Shown here: piece after piece, positions 17,976 to 24,278 of the stretch
Layout: each line of letters opens with the position of its first letter
Numbering within the stretch: the stretch's first letter is position 1
From: Amanita rubescens
Lineage: Eukaryota > Basidiomycota > Agaricomycetes > Agaricales > Amanitaceae
Direction: 5' to 3'
Length of the DNA stretch: 24,278 nucleotides
NCBI GenBank assembly: GCA_015039365.1
Contig: WION01000688.1
Coordinates: forward strand, 1 to 24,278
Position numbers and translations under genes: made by a program
The notes under the pieces: generated by a model
Told to the model about the DNA's origin: nothing
The model's database searches: none
What the model saw: only the letters and a program-made list of their open reading frames with translations

Positions 17976-19183
17976 ATGAACAGCTTATCTCGGATACTCA
18001 CTGTCACCACAGACGAAGTGGAAAAAGTCATGCAACAACTTGATCGGCTTGACAAGCCTGTTGGTGGGGCTCCAGAGTCGGAATGGGAAGAGTTTGGTAG
18101 GGAAATCCTTTCGCTTGCGGTAAGTGATTTATGTTTGTTTTTTATCTTTACTGATGCGTTTCACAGACTCAACTTGAACAATCTCTCCGTGGGAGATCTA
18201 CTCCACCAGAAGCGGTAGATTTGTTCAAGGTCAAGTTTGCCCATCTCGAATGCAACGCGTCTTCGCAGTGGGGTCCTTGGTTGGACGAGCTCTCTCCTGG
18301 TCTCCGTTCAACTCTCCCGACACGCCTTGATGTCCCTGGTCGCAACTTTGTTCATATACATGGGTACGGTGGACAGCCGAAACAAATCCCATTCCCGAAT
18401 CCGCCAAAGCAGAACAAACGACGGTCTGACTCGAGTCCCGCTGATCCTCCTTTCAAGCGGCCACGCACTGTTCCTACGACAAAGATTGGTCCCCCTAGAC
18501 GCAATGCCAAATCAAAGTCGATGCCCGTCGCCAACCTCGACGAGGACTTGAACGGGTCTTCTGGGGATGAAGATGGGGATGGGGATGAAATCGATGGAGA
18601 GGACGAAGCTGTGAATGACGGGGATGGTGGCGAGGGAGACGATAATGGTGAGGAAGTGGACGAGGAGGAGGAGTACAACGACGACGACCCTCTGCCATAC
18701 AGCATTACTCTCAAAGACTGGTCGGATTTGCTTGCGAATAAAAGCAAGATGAAGGCGTGGGTAGCTAAGCAGAAGGGACAGCGGATTGATCGTGTAAGTG
18801 ATTCAATTCTAGTTCTGATCTTTGCTCATGTCTCCTAGTGTGGACTGTGCGAGAAACGTGGCGTATACTGTGGGTTTGAAACCGGCAAAAAACGCACTCG
18901 GTGCTTTACCTGCTGTCTCAGTAAGAAGGTCTGCTCCATCAATCTCAAGCCTCGTCGTTCCAAAGCGGCGCAGTCCAATATCGCCGCTGGCCAAGGACCA
19001 CTCTCTTCCAATGAGCGAATCTCCCCATCAATGGCAGAGGTGTTGGCTCGCAAAACGGACCTCAAGCATTTCAAGACAATGGATGGGTACTTACACACCA
19101 TGATCGAGATGGTCGAGAAACGGATCCGTGCTGAAGAGGGACCGATGACGCGTCGGAAGTCAAAGGCTGGAATGGGTATATGA
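17976..19183 (+). CDS. Zn2Cys6-like protein J (type 1), 371 aa
   Basis: Three exons: 17976-18119, 18167-18793, 18839-19183, phase-0 introns of 47 and 45 nt. Start chosen at MNSLSRILTVTTDEV, which is conserved in the copy at 21188. Exon 1 ends with ESEWEEFGREILSLA; exon 2 carries SSQWGPWLDELSPGLRSTLP, a basic patch (KQNKRR, FKRPR), a long Asp/Glu run and WVAKQKGQRIDR; exon 3 opens exactly at the first cysteine of CGLCEKRGVYCGF...CFTCCLSKKVC (C258, 261, 268, 279, 282, 289; C-X2-C-X6-C-X10-C-X2-C-X6-C) and ends with a helical FKTMDGYLHTMIEMVEKR. The spacing fits a fungal Zn2Cys6 binuclear cluster, so it is probably a nuclear DNA-binding protein that dimerises through its C-terminus; targets unknown. 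Unlike usual Zn2Cys6 regulators the cluster is C-terminal and there is no fungal transcription-factor domain. Confidence 0.85.
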
Positions 19184-19245
19184 TTGACGCGCTAAATATG
19201 TATATTCTGGGTACGCGAATACTGGGCGCCGTGAGCGTCGAAAAC

Positions 19246-19265
19246 GGGATATAATGTGACTGTGG
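19246..19265 (+). promoter_or_regulatory. Shared promoter motif, gene K
   Basis: GGGATATAATGTGACTGTGG, 83 bases before the ATG at 19329; followed by an A-rich homopolymer run and TCTTTCCAGCCA, both also present before gene M. Confidence 0.75.
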
Positions 19266-19328
19266 GAAGGTCTGAACTGCTTCGACACAAAAAAAAAAAC
19301 GCGTCTAGTCTTTCCAGCCAGAACCACG

Positions 19329-20669
19329 ATGAACCGGTTCAGCTCTGCTACATTTACTGCTGCTGCTGTATCTGAAATGAAACAGATCAAACAAACTCTA
19401 CTGCGACTCACCCCGCCTGGTAGTGGTGCTGCAGAGTCGGAATGGGAGTGTTGGGGCCGGCGCAGTGCTGCTCTCGTCGTAAGTCCTGCTACTTGTCCGA
19501 TCTTTCTCTACTAATTCATGTTTCTAGCTCCGTCTTCATAACCTCCTTCAAGGTTTACCCCCTCCTCAAGAGATTGCCGTCGTTATAGAAAAGATGCTCG
19601 ATACGATGGAGGCGAACGCGCTTATGAATTGGGGGCCTTGGCTGGACGAGGTGTGTCCAGGTATGCATCAGAAACTGCCAGCCCTTCAAGTACCTCCACA
19701 ACGACCCACTTCAGTAGCTGTACCTCACCCACGTCCTGTTCGTCGCGCTCAGGCAGGTCTCCAACCGAACATCATTCATCAACCTATCCCTGTCCGTGGT
19801 GAAGAACAATCTGCCGATGAGGATGAAGATAACGCTAACAACGCTGATGATACGGTCGCCGTCGACAAAGTTTCTCTACCTACCGTTCCTACTACTCAAG
19901 TTAAACCTCCGCCCCCTGCATCAGTTCGTGCCCCCCGCGCGTCTCCTGCCGTTACTGTTCCTACTACTCCTCAACCCCCTGCATCAGTTCGTGCCCCCCG
20001 CGCGTCTCCTGCCGTTACTGTTCCTACTACTCCTCAACCCCCTGCATCAGTTCGTGCCCCCCGCGCGTCTCCTCCTCTTGTACCGGTAACACTCCCTACC
20101 CATCTCAAACGGACCAACTGGCTATCCCTTTCCAATGACGAAGTTCGGATGCCCATGTGGGTAGCAGCCCAAAGGGAACAACGCCAACCTCGGGTAAGCC
20201 ATCGAACTTTACGCCTCTCACCGTCCTTACTCACCTTTCTTAGTGTGAACTTTGCGAGGTACGCGACTTGTACTGCGCATTCGAGTTGAACAAGAATCGA
20301 TCCCATTGCTTCACGTGCGCTGAGAGCAAGAAACCTTGCTCCCTCAATCCTAACATGTCAACTGTGGAGCCTGCTAAGCGTAAACCCGACGAGTCGAACG
20401 TAGTCACTGTCCCCTCCAAGCGTGTACGAGTCGACGAGCCGACCACTCCATCCCCATCTCCTGCACCTAAACCCCGTCGAGTGGTCCCATCGGGTCCATC
20501 TATCGATTTGGACCATCGAGCGGAGGTGTTGGGGCGCAAGATGAGTCTCAAACTATTGAATATGATGAAAGGTTATATGGGCACCATGATCGAGATGGCG
20601 GAGCGAGACTTGGTGGAACTGGGAGAAGTTGTTGAAAAGGACGAGGGCGTAGGAAATGAACGGGATTGA
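19329..20669 (+). CDS. Zn2Cys6-like protein K (type 2), 413 aa
   Basis: Three exons: 19329-19478, 19528-20193, 20244-20669; introns 49 and 50 nt, both phase 0. Exon 1 has TPPGSGAAESEWECWGRRSA, matching the ESEWE.FGR segment of J. Exon 2 has LRLHNLLQGLPPPQEI, NWGPWLDEVCPG, an acidic patch, three 21-residue repeats rich in Pro and Arg (PASVRAPRASP) and a conserved block LPTHLKRTNWLSLSNDEVRM followed by PMWVAAQREQRQPR. Exon 3 opens at CELCEVRDLYCAF...CFTCAESKKPC (C273, 276, 283, 294, 297, 304), then KRKPDESN, SKRVRVDE and a helical RAEVLGRKMSLKLLNMMKGY. Same architecture as J but from a separate lineage whose closest relative is M. Probably nuclear; function unknown. Confidence 0.85.
19906..20094 (+). 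repeat. 63-bp coding repeats in gene K
   Basis: Three units with a period of exactly 63 bases (TCAGTTCGTGCCCCCCGCGC at 19921, 19984 and 20047). The units are almost identical in their second half, each encoding PASVRAPRASP. The related gene M has no such array, so expansion happened after the two split. Confidence 0.88.
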
Positions 20670-20985
20670 GAGTGCCGGGTCACTCTGTTTGTAATAAAAA
20701 CAAAGTGTCGTCTTGGTGTATCAGTCTTCACCCGAGCACTTTTGTATGCGCGGACGGGAAGTTCAACTTGAGGCTTGGCACGCGGGCTTCTGAGCCTTTG
20801 ATAGCAGGGAACTCTCGTCACGTAATAAGGAAATTATGGACGTGCGACAGAGTCGGCAAATAACAACAATTGCAACTTGTGCGATGACGACGATCTTGCT
20901 GACTTAGCCGACTTGTCAGGGTAACCTTTAGTGCGACTTTGGACGGGCGAACAATGGCGACTTGTGCGGTGGTGATGATCTTGCC
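20670..20985. other. Intergenic region with a small repeat
   Basis: No gene seen. A segment GCRACTTGTGCGRTG followed by GATCTTGC occurs near 20872 and 20958. Its composition resembles the repeats between the last gene and the telomere, such as GGCGACATGATAATCTTACC near 23717. Confidence 0.45.
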
Positions 20986-21110
20986 ACCGTTCGGGAAATA
21001 TCGAAACTATCGACTACACTGCTATTCTCTGGCGCGACGTTGACATTGTTCCGCAAGTCATGCCCAATCCCCGAAATCCAAAGCCGCTGCCCGTTTCCAT
21101 GTCTGTGCTC
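20986..21110 (+). pseudogene. Deleted fragment of the 3' end of the 646-aa gene
   Basis: ACCGTTCGGGAAAT and following bases match 17401-17497 of the 646-aa gene (TCGAAACTATCGACTA; CGCAAGTCATGCCC) with a 10-base loss near the start. The match then jumps to AGCCGCTGCCCGTTTC (17817 onward) and to a piece around the stop codon, and runs straight into the shared promoter motif of gene L. The order is the same as at the end of the intact gene and J, which shows that the duplicated unit began inside that gene. Confidence 0.85.
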
Positions 21111-21111
21111 C

Positions 21112-21131
21112 GGGATATAATGTGACCGTGG
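21112..21131 (+). promoter_or_regulatory. Shared promoter motif, gene L
   Basis: GGGATATAATGTGACCGTGG, 76 bases before the ATG at 21188, identical in sequence and spacing to the copy before J. Confidence 0.75.
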
Positions 21132-21187
21132 AAAATTATAATTATAATTCGGGTCGACGACAAACGCCACAACCCTATCGTCGCGTC

Positions 21188-22137
21188 ATGAACAGCTTAT
21201 CTCGGATACTCACTGTCACCACAGACGAAGTGGAAAAAGTCATGCAACAACTTGATCGGCTTGACAAGCCTGTTGGTGGGGCTCCAGAGTCGGAATGGGA
21301 AGAGTTTGGTAGGGAAATCCTTTCGCTTGCGGTAAGCGATTTATGTTTGTTTTTTATCTTTACTGATGCGTTTCACAGACTCAACTTGAACAATCTCTCC
21401 GTGGGAGATCTACTCCACCAGAAGCGGTAGATTTGTTCAAGGTCATGTTTGCCCATCTCGAACGCAACGCGTCTTCACAGTGGGGTCCTTGGTTGGACGA
21501 ATTCTCTCCTGATCTCCGTTCAACTCTCCCGACACGCCTTGACGTCGGGTACGGTGGACAGCCGAAACAAATCCCATCCCCGAATCCGCCACCCGCTGAT
21601 CCTCATTCCAAGCGGCTACGAACCCCACTGACAAAGATCGGTCCCCCGAGACGCAAGGTCAAGTCTGGCGACGACGACGTGCCATACAGCATTACTTCCA
21701 AAGATTGGTCGGATTTGCTTGCGAATAAAAGCAAGATGAAGGCGTGGGTAGCTAAGCAGAAGGAACAACGGATTGATCGTGTAAGTAATTCGATTCTAGT
21801 TCTACCGGTCTTTGTTAATTTCTCCTAGTGCGAACGATGCGAGAAACGTGGTATATATTGTGGCTTTGAAACGGGCAAAAAGCGCAACCGGTGCTTTTTC
21901 TGCGTTATCAGTAAGAAGGTCTGCTCCCTCAATCCCTACTCCAAAGCAGAAAAAGATGCCAAACCTCCGGCCCCAGCCAAGTCCATCGCGTGTCCCTCTT
22001 CGGAGGTGTTGGCTTGCAAAAGGAATCTCGAGCATTTCAAGACGATGGAACGGTACCTGGACAATATGATCGAGATGGTCATCCGTGCAGAAGAGGGGCC
22101 GATGACGCGAGCTAAAGCGAAAGGGTTGACGCGCTGA
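21188..22137 (+). CDS. Zn2Cys6-like protein L (type 1), 284 aa
   Basis: Three exons: 21188-21331, 21379-21780, 21829-22137; introns 47 and 48 nt, phase 0. The first 48 residues are identical to J; the rest is a shortened version. The linker has lost the VPGRNFVHIH segment and almost all of J's acidic run, keeping YGGQPKQIPSPNPPPADP, KIGPPRRKVK and DWSDLLANKSKMKAWVAKQK. The cluster is intact: CERCEKRGIYCGF...CFFCVISKKVC (C183, 186, 193, 204, 207, 214). The tail ends HFKTMERYLDNMIEMVIRAE. Its promoter and exon 1 are nearly base-for-base the same as J's while the second half is clearly diverged, which suggests recent conversion of the 5' part. Probably a functional shorter paralogue. Confidence 0.84.
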
Positions 22138-22162
22138 AAATGTATATAGTATAGCGTCAATC

Positions 22163-22182
22163 GGGATATAATGTGACTGTGG
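22163..22182 (+). promoter_or_regulatory. Shared promoter motif, gene M
   Basis: GGGATATAATGTGACTGTGG, 73 bases before the ATG at 22236. A run of C then A bases (about 22195-22215) and TCTTTCCAGCCA separate it from the start codon. Confidence 0.75.
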
Positions 22183-22235
22183 GAAGGCGTCAACACCCCC
22201 CCCCAAAAAAAAAAACTCGTCAAGTCTTTCCAGCC

Positions 22236-23470
22236 ATGAACCGTTTCACCCCCACCACACCAACAACTCCTGCAGCTGCTTCTGAGCTGGCGGAGATCAA
22301 AAGGGCTCTGCTGCAGCTCACCCCTCCTGGTAGTGGTGCCGCAGAGTCGGAATGGGAGAATTGGGGTCGTAAAAGTGCCGTCCTTATCGTAAGTCCTCCC
22401 TCTTGTTTTACATTTCTCTAATCAAGTCTCTAGCTCCGTCTCTACGATATCCTTCAGGGATCACCACCCCCGCAAGAGATTGGCGTTATAATGGAAAATA
22501 TGGTCAAAACGTTGGAGACGAACGCGCGTAGGAACTGGGGGGCTTGGCTGGACGAGGTATGTCCCGGTACGCGTGAAAGGTTGCCAGCCGGTGTCGAACA
22601 ACGGCCCGCTCCCGTTGTTCGGCGTCCTGCCCGTCGTTCCCTTACCCGACGGTCGCCAGTACCTCCTAGAAAACCTTCTCCTCGACGGATCTCCGTTCTT
22701 CAACCTAGCCCTGTCCCCGATGAGGATGAAAATTCTGGGGAAGAAAGTGAGAGTGGAGATGACGTCGTCGCCCATGCATCTCCTCTCGTACCAGCAATAC
22801 TCCCTACCCATCTTAAACGGACCAACTGGCTATCCCTTGCCAACGACCAAGTTCGGATGCCCGTGTGGGTAGCAGCCCAAAAGGAACAACGCAAACCAAC
22901 CGTAAGTAATCGAACTTTACTCTTCTCACCGTCCTTACTCACTTTTGCTAGTGTGAACTTTGCGAGGTATCCAACTTGTACTGCGCCTTTGAGTTGGACA
23001 AGGACAAGAATCAATCCGGTTGCTTTGCGTGTACCGAGAGCAAAAAACCTTGCTCCCTTGATCTGAAGGAAGCAGGTGCAGAGCCTGCCAAGCGTATCGA
23101 TCTGAAGGAAGTAGGTGCAGAGCCTGCTAAGCGTAAACGTGACAAGTCGAACGTACTAGGCACCATCCCCTCCAAGCGTGTACGAGTCGACGAGCCGACT
23201 ACTACTCCATCCCCGTCTCCTGTACCTAAACCCCGTCGAGTTGGACCTGTGGCGGCCCCGTCGACGCCAACCTCGGGTCCATCCACCAGACGTACCGAGT
23301 TAAACCATCGAGCGGAGGTGTTGGGGCGCAAGATGAGTCTCGAACTTTTGAAGATGATGAAGGGTTACATGCACACCATGATCGAGATGGCGGAGAAAGA
23401 CTTGGCGGAACTGGGAGAAAGTGTTGAAAAGGACGATGACGATGACGCGAACGGTATTGAGCTATCATAA
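22236..23470 (+). CDS. Zn2Cys6-like protein M (type 2), 379 aa
   Basis: Three exons: 22236-22388, 22434-22901, 22952-23470; introns 45 and 50 nt, phase 0. Closest to K throughout: TPPGSGAAESEWENWGRKSA, GSPPPQEIGVIMENM, NWGAWLDEVCPGTRERLP and LPTHLKRTNWLSLANDQVRM. The linker is Arg/Pro-rich (RRPARRSLTRRSPVPPRKPS) then acidic. The cluster is CELCEVSNLYCAF...CFACTESKKPC (C208, 211, 218, 231, 234, 241), with 12 rather than 10 residues between the third and fourth cysteines because of a two-residue insertion. A 12-residue repeat (IDLKEVGAEPAKR-like, two copies) follows, then SKRVRVDE and the helical RAEVLGRKMSLELLKMMKGY. It is the last gene before the telomere, about 600 bases from the first repeat. 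Confidence 0.85.
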
Positions 23471-24075
23471 TTACTGTACGCCGCAATGAAAGTGTTTTTT
23501 GCAACCGAGTCGTCATTGTAATTGGGCCGTACCTCACAAAGTCATCACTACTCTTGGATGACGTACCGTTGAGCATTCCCGTGAGGTCAACAACAGTCAC
23601 GAAAAAGACCAGAGCACGTTAATGCCACATAAGTGCTTATTGCATATTACCGTACATACGATGTCCCCACCGTGTTTGACTCGTCGTTAAAGTAATGTTG
23701 CAACCTACTGTGGCGATGGCGACATGATAATCTTACCGACTTTCTTCATTGCTGTCGGCTCGAATTTGCCGCCTTTCTTCATCCGGCATGGAATTCCCAT
23801 TAGTTGAGTGATGATATCCACTTTCTTCATCCGACTTGTCATCGACAATAATGATTTTGCCGACTTTGTTCATCCGTTGCCGTCGACTTGGTCAACTTAT
23901 CGTCACATTGACAATAATGATTTTGCCAACTTTCTTTTGATTCGTTATCATCGATTAGCCGATGCGCCGTTAAGGTAACTTAGTACTAACCCTTGGGAGG
24001 AAACAATACAAGTGCGTTTATAGCTTGTTATTCTTCGATCAATCTACTGATGTCTACGTAGCTAAGACGCGATCG
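23471..24075. other. Gene-free telomere-associated sequence
   Basis: No gene is supportable on either strand. From about 23710 it contains a diverged repeat built from GACAATAATGATTTTGCC (23844-23861 and 23910-23927), RACTTTSTT and CTTTCTTCATCCG elements. The last unique bases, CTAAGACGCGATCG, abut the telomere. Confidence 0.6.
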
Positions 24076-24278
24076 TTAGGGTTTAGGGTTTAGGGTTTTA
24101 GGGTTTAGGGTTTAGGGTTTAGGGTTTAGGGTTTAGGGTTTAGGGTTTAGGGTTTAGGGTTTAGGGTTTAGGGTTTAGGGTTTAGGGTTTAGGGTTTAGG
24201 GTTTAGGGTTTAGGGTTTAGGGTTTAGGGTTTAGGGTTTAGGGTTTAGGGTTTAGGGTTTAGGGTTTAGGGTTTAGGG
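24076..24278 (+). repeat. Telomere, (TTTAGGG)n
   Basis: The array begins with one TTAGGG (24076-24081), two TTTAGGG, one TTTTAGGG (24096-24103), then 25 perfect TTTAGGG units to the last base of the window. The G-rich strand reads 5' to 3' toward the edge, as expected for the right end of a chromosome. Variant units occur only at the inner end. Confidence 0.97.

Overview
This is the right-hand end of a fungal chromosome, most likely from a basidiomycete of the Agaricomycetes type. The last ~200 bases are an uninterrupted telomere array whose G-rich strand runs off the window end. Nearly every gene is split by 44-61 nt introns with GTRAGT-like donors, YAG acceptors and CTRAC/TTAAC-like branch sites. 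The recognisable families (CFEM-like, Mug135-like, TET/JBP dioxygenase, telomere-linked RecQ helicase, Zn2Cys6-like proteins) fit that group. The telomere unit is the plant-type heptamer TTTAGGG rather than the TTAGGG usual in fungi.

Layout, left to right. 1-5.6 kb: the 5' part of a minus-strand hypothetical gene; a divergent Zn2Cys6/coiled-coil gene whose middle is an array of duplicated mini-exons and introns; a minus-strand CFEM-like Cys-rich gene; about 1 kb of decayed repeats; and a Mug135-like coiled-coil gene behind a clear TATA box. 5.7-7.1 kb: a minus-strand TET/JBP-type 2-oxoglutarate/Fe(II) dioxygenase. 7.1-8.3 kb: a gene-free mosaic of 201-, 113-(226 spacing), ~40- and 82-bp direct repeats. 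8.36-15.1 kb: a complete telomere-linked RecQ-like helicase (1607 aa) with N-terminal zinc fingers and what looks like a tyrosine-recombinase core, followed by a 421-aa zinc-finger protein that shares the helicase's terminal modules but has no helicase. 15.9-17.9 kb: a 646-aa protein of unknown function. 17.9-23.5 kb: four tandem paralogous Zn2Cys6-like genes in the order J-K-L-M, produced by duplicating a two-gene J-K module together with a scrap of the preceding gene. 23.5-24.08 kb: gene-free subtelomeric repeats, then the telomere.

From 8.36 kb to the end every gene points toward the telomere. Exon joins were derived by requiring canonical splice sites, matching phase and conserved motifs. 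For most genes the spliced CDS is an exact multiple of three, so the gene models are well supported, but none is backed by transcript data. How the genes work together is inference: the end behaves like a fast-evolving, recombination-driven subtelomere (tandem duplications, gene-conversion-like patches, relics) carrying a possible helicase/recombinase with a satellite DNA-binding protein, a DNA-modification eraser, and an expanding set of small DNA-binding proteins driven by one shared promoter element.
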